In this document: piece by piece, positions 1-5,978 of the stretch | Layout: every line of letters begins with the position of its first letter | Numbering within the stretch: position 1 is the first letter of the stretch | Assembly: GCA_027293665.1 (NCBI GenBank) | Contig: JAPUFN010000346.1 | Span: forward strand, 1-6,258 | Length of the DNA stretch: 6,258 nt | DNA from: Gammaproteobacteria bacterium | GTDB lineage: Bacteria > Pseudomonadota > Gammaproteobacteria > Pseudomonadales > Azotimanducaceae | Direction: 5' to 3' | Notes under the pieces: generated by a model | The model's database searches: none | Seen by the model: only the letters and a program-made list of their open reading frames with translations | What the model was told of the DNA's origin: nothing | Translations under genes and position numbers: made by a program

Positions 1-443
1 ACCCGCGAGTGAAAGGCATTCAGGTGATGAATGACATGGGCGACTATATGTTTCCGCGTTATCAGGGGCAGTGGATTCCGGATTCAGCCAGTCGCCGCAA
101 GGCCATACTGCAACGCCTGCAATCCTGGAATCCGTTCAGCAACTCCTCCCCTGTAGAAGGCATCCAGGCAGCGATAGCCACATTCTACGATCCACAGAAG
201 CGCATCAGCATCTTTGTCTTTGGCGACGATTTCACCGGTAATTCGATCGAAGCAGTGGTGGACGAGGTGGATCGCATCAATCTCGCCGATGAATCCGGCC
301 GGCGCCGGGTGCGGATACACGCCATCGCGTTTCCCGTGTATCTACAAAGACCCTCGGCCCGGGTCTATCGCTTTGCTGCACTGATGCGGGAACTGGCCTA
401 CCGTAATGATGGAACTTTTGTAGGGCTGTCGGAATTTGAGTAG
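1..443 (+). CDS. C-terminal part of a VWA-like domain protein (5' end outside window)
   Basis: The frame is open from the first bases of the window to a TAG at 441-443. A GTG at 9 could serve as a start, but the reading frame continues upstream of it, so I read this as the 3' end of a longer gene. About 146 residues are visible. The segments ISIFVFGDDFTGNSI (about residues 66-80, counted from the GTG) and VRIHAIAFPVY, followed by FAALMRELAYRNDGTFVGL, have the strand-helix-strand pattern of the last third of a von Willebrand factor A fold: a hydrophobic strand with a D..TG turn, then an 'IH.IAF' strand, a helix and a final 'GTF' strand. The N-terminal metal-site motif (DxSxS) would lie upstream, outside the window, so metal binding cannot be judged. 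Such proteins usually act in protein-protein contacts at the envelope or in metal-dependent adhesion. The two lipoprotein genes that follow closely suggest an envelope role. The domain is inferred from pattern and the function is unknown. Confidence 0.6.
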   Translation, partial: PRVKGIQVMNDMGDYMFPRYQGQWIPDSASRRKAILQRLQSWNPFSNSSPVEGIQAAIATFYDPQKRISIFVFGDDFTGNSIEAVVDEVDRINLADESGRRRVRIHAIAFPVYLQRPSARVYRFAALMRELAYRNDGTFVGLSEFE

Positions 444-469
444 GCTTGCGTGGTCCAAGCGCTATGGCC

Positions 470-476
470 GGGGAGG
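470..476 (+). promoter_or_regulatory. Shine-Dalgarno-like GGGGAGG upstream of first lipoprotein gene
   Basis: GGGGAGG is the only strong purine-rich box near the start of the lipoprotein gene. It lies 12 bases before a TTG (489) and 18 before an ATG (495), both in frame. It lies inside the coding region if the GTG at 450 is used. This favours a start downstream of 450, although both spacings are longer than usual. An ATG at 482 close to the box is out of frame and meets a stop after five codons. Confidence 0.4.
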
Positions 477-494
477 TTCACATGGGTATTGCAC

Positions 495-1121
495 ATGGCT
501 AGTCGTCTGAAATTCACCTGCATGCTGATTGGCGTGCTGGGGATACTCGAAGGCTGCGCAGGCGCTTCGGTCTCGGTGCCCACGCGATTTCCCGTGCCCC
601 TGGTACAGAAGGTGCCGCTGGTAGTCGGCATGCATCTGCCTGACGAGCTGACCAACTACACCTTTGTGCAGGATCTTGGTCAGGAGGGCGAGTTCAGCAT
701 AGATCTCGGAGACGCGCAGCGTACGATGTTCGAAAATCTGTTTACCGGTATGTTCAACGGCATTGAGCTCGTCGATGACCCGAGCCTGCCACACGAGGGG
801 ATAGCGGGCGTTCTCGTGCCACACATTTCCGAACTTCAGTTTTCCACCCCTGACCAGACCCGCAGCGATTACTTCGAGGTCTGGATTCGTTACCAATTCC
901 AGCTTTACAGTCGCGACGGGCAGTTGCTCGGTGAGTGGCCGCTAACCGCGTACGGCAAGGCCAATACGCAGAATTTTGGCCTGTCGACCACTGAACCAAC
1001 GCTGCAGGCCGCAGCGCTTGCAGCATGCCGAGACGCCATGGCCTTTTTTACGTTACAGTTCCGTTCGATTCCAGCAGTGCAGAATTGGTTGGCCGCAGAA
1101 TTGCTCGGAGGGTCTACGTGA
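495..1121 (+). CDS. Predicted lipoprotein of unknown family
   Basis: This encodes about 208 residues from the ATG at 495. The N-terminus is a lipoprotein signal peptide: a short basic segment (R4, K6), a hydrophobic core (FTCMLIGVLGIL) and a lipobox L-E-G-C with the lipidated Cys at residue 21. I chose this start because it gives a signal peptide of normal length. An in-frame GTG at 450 would add 15 residues, and a TTG at 489 would add 2. The mature part is about 190 residues, has no membrane segment, and alternates short strands and helices (VPLVVGMHLPDEL, VWIRYQFQLYSRDGQLLGEW). It ends in a helix AALAACRDAMAFFTLQF, a pattern seen in small accessory lipoproteins of the LptE/YajG size class. 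I do not recognise the family and assign no function. The residue after the Cys is Ala, not Asp, so Lol sorting to the outer membrane is expected. The gene follows the VWA-like gene within about 50 bases and overlaps the next lipoprotein gene, suggesting a common operon. Confidence 0.7.
   Translation: MASRLKFTCMLIGVLGILEGCAGASVSVPTRFPVPLVQKVPLVVGMHLPDELTNYTFVQDLGQEGEFSIDLGDAQRTMFENLFTGMFNGIELVDDPSLPHEGIAGVLVPHISELQFSTPDQTRSDYFEVWIRYQFQLYSRDGQLLGEWPLTAYGKANTQNFGLSTTEPTLQAAALAACRDAMAFFTLQFRSIPAVQNWLAAELLGGST
1107..1112 (+). promoter_or_regulatory. Ribosome binding site GGAGGG for second lipoprotein gene
   Basis: GGAGGG lies five bases before the GTG at 1118. It decides the start of the second lipoprotein gene. 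The longer frame back to an ATG at 1025 would add 31 residues that run through the preceding gene and would bury the signal peptide. Confidence 0.75.
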
Positions 1122-1825
1122 ACAACCACAGGTTCGTAAAACGCATAACCGCAACTGCGACCTTGGCGCGAATCGGACGCTGGGCAGCCGCGGTCAGCGC
1201 CGCGGCTTGCCTGTCAGGCTGTGTCACCTCCACGGTACAGGAAGTTCGCGAAGCAGCCACCGGCATAAATGCAGGCGAGTCCATCGTCGTGCTTGGCAGA
1301 CAGAAGCGCCCCAACAGCGGCGAAACCGAAATCGATTTCATCGAATGTGTAGAGAACAAAATGGGCGGGGGCTCCAACCAGATCAAGGTTATCGACGAAG
1401 AGGATTTTCGTGACGCGCTTTTCCCCTGGTTTGAACCCCGCACTGCACCCGTGAACACCTCCGATCTACCGGAGTTGATGGCACAACCCGCACTTGCCGA
1501 ACGACTCAACGAGCTGGGGTTACGCTACATGGTCTGGATTGACGGCTCAACGAACCGTACTGACTCGGCTGGTTCTATGACCTGCAGCCTGACTACAGCG
1601 GGTGCTGGGTGTTTTGGCTTTCTCTCCTGGGAAAACGATTCCTCATACGAGGCTTCGATCTGGGATGTACGCAGCGGTAACGCGGTGGGAAAAGTGAGTT
1701 CCGATGCAATCGGCACCAGCTATATGCCGGCAATCGTCATCCCTGTACCCCTTATCGCACGCGTCCAGAAGTCCGCCTGCAACAGCCTCGCGAATCAACT
1801 GAAGAGCTTCATCCACAACGGCTGA
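1118..1825 (+). CDS. Predicted Cys-containing lipoprotein of unknown family
   Basis: This encodes 235 residues from a GTG start that shares the bases GTGA with the stop of the preceding gene, so translation is probably coupled. The N-terminus has basic residues (R5, K8, R9, R18, R21), a hydrophobic stretch WAAAVSAAACL and a lipobox L-S-G-C with the lipidated Cys at residue 35. The residue after it is Val, compatible with outer-membrane sorting. The mature domain has four more cysteines (about 77, 156, 165, 221), enough for two disulfides in the periplasm. Other landmarks are LFPWFEP (about 101-107), GLRYMVWIDGSTN (about 134-146), GCFGFLSWENDSSYEASIWDVR (written here only as a landmark near 164-185) and TSYMPAIVIPVPLIA (about 200-214). 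These motifs look like a conserved but unnamed family of proteobacterial lipoproteins, and I cannot give a function. The window shows no other copy of it. An alternative ATG at 1025 is rejected because it has no ribosome site and displaces the signal peptide. Confidence 0.8.
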   Translation: MNNHRFVKRITATATLARIGRWAAAVSAAACLSGCVTSTVQEVREAATGINAGESIVVLGRQKRPNSGETEIDFIECVENKMGGGSNQIKVIDEEDFRDALFPWFEPRTAPVNTSDLPELMAQPALAERLNELGLRYMVWIDGSTNRTDSAGSMTCSLTTAGAGCFGFLSWENDSSYEASIWDVRSGNAVGKVSSDAIGTSYMPAIVIPVPLIARVQKSACNSLANQLKSFIHNG

Positions 1826-1850
1826 CCACCCCTCTCAGCTCGCAGAGATC

Positions 1851-2540
1851 TCAGCGCGCGCGGATTTCGACAACTTCTCCAGAGGTATAGCTCGGCTCCG
1901 TTGCATACCACTCCTGGAGTTCAACCTTGTGCTTCTTGCGCACAATGTCGCATAACTCATAGAACGTCGGCCGGCCCGGGTCGGTGATGACCACGCGCTC
2001 CACACCGCTTTTCAGCGCTCGATTGATGAACTGCGACAGCGGTTTGACCATGCTGTCCCAGAAGCAGACATCAGAGCCGACAATGACGTCAAAGGCAGAG
2101 AGCTCCTTGACCTTGAGAGACTCGAACCGCTTCACCAGCGGCTTTACTTTTACGTCGTTGAGTTCGGCCAGCACCTCGAGAAACGGAAACACCTCGTCAT
2201 CGATATCCAGACCCGTCACTTTGGCTTTGAACTGATGCGCGCAATAGACCGAACCCGGGCCCCAGCCACAACCAACTTCGAGTACCCGTGACTTTTTCGC
2301 CAGGGGCTCATATTGCAGATAGTCCATAAGCAGAAAGCTGGCATTCCAGGTTTTGTGACCGTGGACCGAGGGCTGGTAGGCTTTTTTCAGCCGTCTGATC
2401 AGACGATGTTTGGATTCCAGAAGATAAATACCGTACGCCTGGTACATGTTGTCATCGGGCATTGGCTCGAGTTTCGGCATATTCTGATTTCGCACTGTTT
2501 CAGTTAAGAAAGCGGCGCAGTTTACGGCTTCCGGAAGCAT
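1851..2540 (-). CDS. Class I SAM-dependent methyltransferase (NNT1/METTL21-like)
   Basis: This encodes up to 229 residues. Motif I, VLEVGCGWGPG (residues 86-96), is the glycine-rich loop that binds S-adenosylmethionine. VTGLDID (108-114) ends in the acidic residue that usually holds the ribose. FDVIVGSDVCFWD (150-162) is the motif IV region, and ITDPGRPTF (185-193) follows. The order, the HGHKTWNASFLLMDYL segment before motif I and the 'DPGR' strand resemble the NNT1/EFM7 and METTL21-type family, which methylates protein lysines, protein N-termini or small molecules. The substrate cannot be read from the sequence. There is no signal peptide, so it is cytosolic. The start is uncertain: ATG at 2540 gives the longest form and ATG at 2480 (MPKLEPMPDDN) removes 20 residues of little family character; neither has a clear ribosome site. 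The 3' end meets the lipoprotein gene tail to tail after 25 bases, and the 5' end is divergent from sufB and shares its control region. Confidence 0.85.
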   Translation of the reverse strand: MLPEAVNCAAFLTETVRNQNMPKLEPMPDDNMYQAYGIYLLESKHRLIRRLKKAYQPSVHGHKTWNASFLLMDYLQYEPLAKKSRVLEVGCGWGPGSVYCAHQFKAKVTGLDIDDEVFPFLEVLAELNDVKVKPLVKRFESLKVKELSAFDVIVGSDVCFWDSMVKPLSQFINRALKSGVERVVITDPGRPTFYELCDIVRKKHKVELQEWYATEPSYTSGEVVEIRAR

Positions 2541-2579
2541 CCGTCAGCTTTGAAACGCAGTTGTGGTCTGTCTGATCGA

Positions 2580-2604
2580 ATACCCGACTAAATTAGTCTG
2601 GTAT
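2580..2604 (+). promoter_or_regulatory. IscR type 1-like operator (Rrf2-family Fe-S regulator site)
   Basis: This is a 25-bp palindrome with half-sites ATACCCGACTAA and TTAGTCTGGTAT around a central A; 11 of the 12 base pairs are complementary (the mismatch is C2585/T2599). Compared from memory with the E. coli IscR type 1 consensus (half-sites ATASYYGACTRW and WYAGTCRRSTAT around a central W), 24 of 25 positions agree. It fits the type 2 consensus (CC..A.......TA.GG core) poorly. IscR is a [2Fe-2S] Rrf2 regulator, and its cluster-bound form represses at type 1 sites when cluster supply is adequate. The palindrome lies upstream of a -10 box for the suf operon, centred near -43 from the predicted start, which could interfere with or contact RNA polymerase. 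The protein that binds it is inferred, because no iscR or sufR gene is in the window. Confidence 0.8.
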
Positions 2605-2628
2605 TAAACATCTGGCAGCAGGTACAAT
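2599..2628 (+). promoter_or_regulatory. Predicted promoter of the suf operon
   Basis: TACAAT at 2623-2628 matches five of six bases of the sigma-70 -10 box. The region 16-18 bases upstream (TGGTATT, 2599-2605) is a poor -35 box and overlaps the end of the operator. Transcription would begin near 2635, leaving a leader of about 25 bases before the sufB start. The weak -35 and the overlap with the operator suggest a regulated promoter. This is a prediction from pattern only. Confidence 0.5.
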
Positions 2629-2644
2629 AATCGTTACCCCCCAA

Positions 2645-2650
2645 AAGAGG
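2645..2650 (+). promoter_or_regulatory. Ribosome binding site AAGAGG for sufB
   Basis: AAGAGG lies nine bases before the GTG at 2660, which opens the SufB frame. An ATG at 2653 is only two bases from this box, out of frame, and leads to an Arg-rich 31-codon frame ending at 2748, so GTG 2660 is taken as the true start. Confidence 0.65.
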
Positions 2651-2659
2651 ATATGCCAG

Positions 2660-4114
2660 GTGCCCGTAGAAGACTTGGTGCCATCGGAATACAGCGCCGG
2701 ATTCGTAACAGACATCGAATCCGAGACTCTGCCTCCCGGGCTCGATGAGTCCGTGGTGCGCTTTATATCCGGCAAAAAACAGGAACCGCAATGGCTCACC
2801 GACTGGCGCCTGCAAGCTTATGCAGCCTGGCGCGCGATGACGCCGCCGACCTGGGCCCACGTCCACTTCAAGCCGATCGATTTCGAGTCGATCTCTTACT
2901 ACTCCGCTCCCAAGAACTTCGAGGATGGACCCACCTCACTCGATGAGGTCGACCCTGAGCTGTTGCGAACTTACGAAAAACTGGGTATCCCGCTACATGA
3001 GCAGGAGACGCTTGCGGGCGTCGTCAGGCAAACGCCTAACGTTGCTGTGGATGTGGTGTTCGACAGCGTTTCCATCACGACGACTTTCAAGGAAAAACTG
3101 GCTGAAGCTGGAGTCATCTTCTGCCCGATATCAGAAGCGGTGCAGGAGCATCCCGAACTCGTCCAGAAATATCTTGGAACCGTCGTGCCGCAACGCGACA
3201 ACTTCTACGCAGCACTCAACTCCGCGGTATTCAGCGATGGCTCATTTGTCTACATACCACCCGGTGTTCGTTGCCCGATGGAACTGTCCACCTACTTCCG
3301 CATCAACGCTCAGAACACCGGCCAGTTCGAGCGCACGCTGATCATTGCCGACGCAGGTTCATACGTCAGCTATCTGGAAGGTTGCACAGCACCCATGCGC
3401 GATGAAAACCAGTTGCACGCAGCGGTAGTAGAACTCGTGGCACTCGAAGATGCCCAGATTAAGTATTCAACGGTACAGAACTGGTACCCAGGCGACAAAG
3501 ACGGCAAGGGTGGGATATACAACTTCGTGACCAAACGTGGCGCCTGTCGCGGCGCGAGGTCGAAGATTTCCTGGACCCAGGTGGAAACCGGCTCGGCGAT
3601 CACCTGGAAATACCCAAGTGTCATATTGCGTGGCGACGACAGCGTGGGTGAATTTTATTCCGTCGCATTAACGAACAACTACCAACAGGCAGACACCGGC
3701 ACCAAGATGATTCATCTTGGCAAGAATACGAAGAGCACGATCATCTCCAAAGGCATCAGTGCAGGGAAAAGCCAGAACAGCTACCGGGGACTGGTGAGAA
3801 TCTCTCCCACGGCCGATGGGGCGAGAAATTACACGCAATGTGATTCGCTGCTCATCGGCGGCAACAGTGGCGCACACACGTTTCCGTATATTGAAAACAA
3901 GAATTTGAACGCAATAATCGAACACGAAGCCACAACCTCTAAAGTGAGTGATGAGCAACTCTTTCTCTGCCAGCAGCGCGGCATAGACGCTGAAAAAGCT
4001 GTGAGCATGATCGTCAACGGATTCTGTAAGGACGTTTTCCGCGAGCTGCCGATGGAGTTCGCCGTGGAGGCCGGCAAGCTACTCGAAGTGAGCCTCGAGG
4101 GCGCTATCGGATGA
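2660..4114 (+). CDS. sufB: Fe-S cluster assembly scaffold protein SufB
   Basis: This 484-residue protein has the usual SufB length. SufB is the main scaffold of the cytosolic SufBC2D complex, where Fe-S clusters are built before transfer to apoproteins. Family signatures appear in order: YSAGFVTDIESETLPPGL (11-28), PPGVRCPMELSTYFRIN (200-216), YLEGCTAP (238-245), NSYRGLVRI (373-381), TQCDSLLIG (392-400), IEHEATTSKVSDEQLF (420-435) and MIVNGFCKDVF (450-460). Cys394 and Glu423 lie at the same distances from the C-terminus as Cys405 and Glu434 of E. coli SufB, residues reported as part of the cluster assembly site. Cys242 in EGCTAP probably corresponds to the Cys that receives sulfur. No key residue is missing. 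The start is a GTG preceded by AAGAGG. It is the first gene of sufBCDS and follows an IscR-like operator; its TGA overlaps the ATG of sufC by four bases. Confidence 0.98.
   Translation: MPVEDLVPSEYSAGFVTDIESETLPPGLDESVVRFISGKKQEPQWLTDWRLQAYAAWRAMTPPTWAHVHFKPIDFESISYYSAPKNFEDGPTSLDEVDPELLRTYEKLGIPLHEQETLAGVVRQTPNVAVDVVFDSVSITTTFKEKLAEAGVIFCPISEAVQEHPELVQKYLGTVVPQRDNFYAALNSAVFSDGSFVYIPPGVRCPMELSTYFRINAQNTGQFERTLIIADAGSYVSYLEGCTAPMRDENQLHAAVVELVALEDAQIKYSTVQNWYPGDKDGKGGIYNFVTKRGACRGARSKISWTQVETGSAITWKYPSVILRGDDSVGEFYSVALTNNYQQADTGTKMIHLGKNTKSTIISKGISAGKSQNSYRGLVRISPTADGARNYTQCDSLLIGGNSGAHTFPYIENKNLNAIIEHEATTSKVSDEQLFLCQQRGIDAEKAVSMIVNGFCKDVFRELPMEFAVEAGKLLEVSLEGAIG
3702..3720. repeat. 19-bp perfect inverted repeat inside sufB
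   Basis: The arms CCAAGATGA and TCATCTTGG are exact reverse complements around a single T. The site lies within the codons for TKMIHLG of SufB (348-354). It is not followed by a T-run, so it is not an intrinsic terminator. It could be chance plus codon constraint, or a small mRNA hairpin or protein site; I see nothing that decides this. Confidence 0.5.
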
Positions 4115-4857
4115 ACATACTGGAAATCAAAGACCTCCACGTCTCAGTGGGCGGCGAACAGATACTCAAAGGCTTGAACCTCAGCGTAGAGCAGGGCTCG
4201 GTGCATGCGATCATGGGCCCGAACGGTTCGGGCAAAAGCACTCTTGCAAACGTTCTGGCAGGTAAACCCGGTTATGTCATAGACCGCGGAGAAATCCACT
4301 TCGACGGTGATCTTTTAAACGATGTAGACCCCGAGGTCCGAGCCCGGGCGGGTTTGTTCCTCGCATTCCAGTATCCAGTGGAGATTCCAGGCGTCAGCAA
4401 CATGGAGTTCCTGAAAGCCGCTGTCGACTCCCTTGCTGCCGCACGCGGTGGTGAACAAACCACTGCCGTCGAATTCGTCAAATCGGTTCGAAAGATTGCA
4501 ACGGCGCTCGACCTAAACCCGGAGTTTCTGAAACGTGGTGTCAACGAAGGCTTCAGTGGTGGTGAACGCAAACGTAATGAAATTCTGCAACTACTCCTGC
4601 TGAATCCGCGGCTGGCCGTGCTGGATGAGACCGACTCGGGGCTGGACATTGACGCGATGCAGACAGTGGCTGACGGAATAAATCGATTTCGCGATGCGCA
4701 CAACTGCGTGCTGTTGATCACCCACTATCAGAGACTCCTGAATCACGTCGTTCCCGATGTGGTCCACGTGCTCTCTGATGGCGTTATCGTCAAAAGCGGC
4801 GAAAAAGATCTCGCTGTCACCCTGGAAGAAAGAGGCTACGCGTGGCTGACCGACTAG
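4111..4857 (+). CDS. sufC: Fe-S cluster assembly ATPase SufC
   Basis: This 248-residue ABC-type ATPase has normal SufC length and no membrane segment. SufC dimerises within the SufBC2D complex, and its ATP hydrolysis drives the shape change that exposes the SufB-SufD assembly site. Visible motifs are Walker A GPNGSGKST (36-44, Lys42), the Q-loop FQYP with Gln87, the ABC signature FSGGERKR (148-155), Walker B LAVLDE (168-173, catalytic Glu173), the D-loop SGLD (176-179) and the H-loop His205 in LLITHYQRLL. The segment LFLAFQYPVEIPGVSN and the signature FSGGERKRNEILQ are typical of SufC and separate it from transporter ATPases. The ATG overlaps the sufB stop (ATGA), and GAGGG nine bases upstream can serve as ribosome site. 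Its 3' end overlaps sufD by 16 bases. Confidence 0.98.
   Translation: MNILEIKDLHVSVGGEQILKGLNLSVEQGSVHAIMGPNGSGKSTLANVLAGKPGYVIDRGEIHFDGDLLNDVDPEVRARAGLFLAFQYPVEIPGVSNMEFLKAAVDSLAAARGGEQTTAVEFVKSVRKIATALDLNPEFLKRGVNEGFSGGERKRNEILQLLLLNPRLAVLDETDSGLDIDAMQTVADGINRFRDAHNCVLLITHYQRLLNHVVPDVVHVLSDGVIVKSGEKDLAVTLEERGYAWLTD
4831..4835 (+). promoter_or_regulatory. Ribosome binding site AGAGG for sufD inside sufC
   Basis: AGAGG lies six bases before the GTG at 4842 and within the last codons of sufC. It supports the GTG as the sufD start and hence the 16-base overlap between the genes. Confidence 0.6.
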
Positions 4858-5978
4858 AAGACTCGTTTGCCGAATCACTCATCGCGAACCTCGATTCGAG
4901 TTCCGGCAGCTGGCTTGCAGTCGAGGAGATTATCGATCGGTTGAAGTCGTCGCTCACGCCAGCTGCGACGAAGGAATCCTGGAAGTACACGCCGCTGCGC
5001 GATTTTCTTGTGGGATTCACAGGGGCGGCTGCGGTAACGCCCGATATAACCGGCGTAAATCAGCCCGGCCTGACAATGTCTGCACTGTCCGCAGCCGGTG
5101 AATATGCCCGGGGACCTGCGGCGCTGGCAAACACCGGCCCGCTGCCACTTGCTGATGCGGCGCTGTTGTGCGCCGGTGACGCTGTGCACATCAAAGTATC
5201 TGGAGAAATTGCTCAACCGCTCGAGATCAGTTACGGCGAAGGTGTGCAGGTGCCAATCGTCATCACGCTGGAAGATAACGCCAGCCTGCAATTGATCGAG
5301 CGTAACAACGCCGTTGAGTTCTGCAACCATTCGCTGTTCGTCGAACTCAATCGGGGATCCCGGTTAAACCATGCAAGGTCCGCTCTGGATAGTAATTGCT
5401 GCGACTGGGGACTCACACAGGTCCGGCTACTGGAAACGACTGACTACCGTCTGCAGCAATATCATACCGGTGCCCGCAAGCGACGCGCGGAAACCCTGAT
5501 ATTACTTGATGGACGCGGTGCGCGCGCGGAACTCACAGGCGCATACGTGGTCGAGTCGAACAGCCACCTCGATCAGCAATTCATCGTGGAACACCGGTCG
5601 CCGGACACGTTCAGCAGACAGACATTTCACGGTATTGGTGCCGGTAAAGGCACGATAGTTTTCAACGGCCGAATTCACATTCACCCCGATTCTCCCGGTA
5701 GTGACGCAAGTCTTGTGAACAAGAATCTCGCCTTGCATCCGGAAGCCACGATCAATACCAAGCCTGAACTCGAGATCTATACCGATGACGTTAAATGCGC
5801 ACATGGCGCAACTGTTGGGCAGCTGGCCGAAGACAGCATCTTTTACCTTCGCTCACGCGGCCTCTCGCGCGACGACGCCCGGACCCTGCTGTGCCGGGCA
5901 TTCCTGAAAAGCTGTATCGAAGGCGTGCTGGCAGAGGAAGTGACTGAGGCACTTCTGAGGAATCTGACAGGCCCATGA
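4842..5978 (+). CDS. sufD: Fe-S cluster assembly protein SufD
   Basis: This 378-residue protein is a paralogue of SufB that pairs with it in the SufBC2D complex and is needed for iron acquisition and cluster assembly. The N-terminal segment KESWKYTPLRDF (44-55) is the typical SufD entry motif. The C-terminal beta-helix carries FNGRIHI (274-280), NKNLAL (293-298) and INTKPELEIYTDDVKCAHGATVG (around 304-326), then IFYLRSRGL. His321 in CAHGATVG corresponds to His360 of E. coli SufD, which was reported to face SufB in the cluster site. The SufB-type catalytic Cys/Glu pair is absent, as expected for SufD. It is about 45 residues shorter than E. coli SufD, mostly in the less conserved N-terminal half, and this is within the variation I expect for the family. 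The start is a GTG with AGAGG six bases upstream, overlapping sufC by 16 bases. The stop overlaps the sufS ATG. Confidence 0.96.
   Translation: MADRLEDSFAESLIANLDSSSGSWLAVEEIIDRLKSSLTPAATKESWKYTPLRDFLVGFTGAAAVTPDITGVNQPGLTMSALSAAGEYARGPAALANTGPLPLADAALLCAGDAVHIKVSGEIAQPLEISYGEGVQVPIVITLEDNASLQLIERNNAVEFCNHSLFVELNRGSRLNHARSALDSNCCDWGLTQVRLLETTDYRLQQYHTGARKRRAETLILLDGRGARAELTGAYVVESNSHLDQQFIVEHRSPDTFSRQTFHGIGAGKGTIVFNGRIHIHPDSPGSDASLVNKNLALHPEATINTKPELEIYTDDVKCAHGATVGQLAEDSIFYLRSRGLSRDDARTLLCRAFLKSCIEGVLAEEVTEALLRNLTGP

Larger units (their letters stand above)
2541..2659. promoter_or_regulatory. Divergent intergenic region between methyltransferase and sufB
   Basis: This 119-base region must hold the suf promoter, and the methyltransferase promoter too unless that lies within the disputed 5' codons. 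It is more AT-rich than the flanking genes. It contains the IscR-like palindrome, a -10 box for sufB and the sufB ribosome site. On the minus strand I see only a weak pair (TTGTAC and TAATAC, 15 bases apart), too poor to call. No small RNA or riboswitch fold was recognised. Confidence 0.6.

Noticed and set aside
462..896. Open frame of 144 codons on the minus strand opposite the first lipoprotein gene
   Set aside because: The translation has no recognisable domain and reads like the complement of the real gene, which has a clear lipoprotein signal on the + strand.
1025..1117. Longer N-terminus for the second lipoprotein from ATG 1025
   Set aside because: It runs through the preceding gene in another frame, has no ribosome site and would bury the signal peptide, whereas GTG 1118 has GGAGGG five bases upstream.
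1328..1339. 12-bp perfect palindrome GAAATCGATTTC inside the second lipoprotein gene
   Set aside because: A palindrome of this length is expected about once by chance in a window of this size.
976..1413. Open frame of 145 codons on the + strand overlapping both lipoprotein genes
   Set aside because: The product is Arg- and Gln-rich low-complexity sequence typical of an out-of-frame reading in GC-rich DNA, and it crosses the boundary of two better supported genes.
1826..1850. Possible bidirectional terminator between the convergent lipoprotein and methyltransferase genes
   Set aside because: Only an 8-base palindrome (GAGATCTC, 1845-1852) is present, with no stem-loop of useful length and no T-run on either strand.
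2588..2866. Minus-strand open frames across the suf promoter and sufB start
   Set aside because: They lie opposite the operator, promoter and conserved SufB N-terminus, and their translations show no family features.
4842..5978. SufD shorter than the E. coli protein, possibly truncated or frameshifted
   Set aside because: Both the N-terminal WKYTPL motif and the full C-terminal motif set are present in one frame, and the length difference lies in variable regions.
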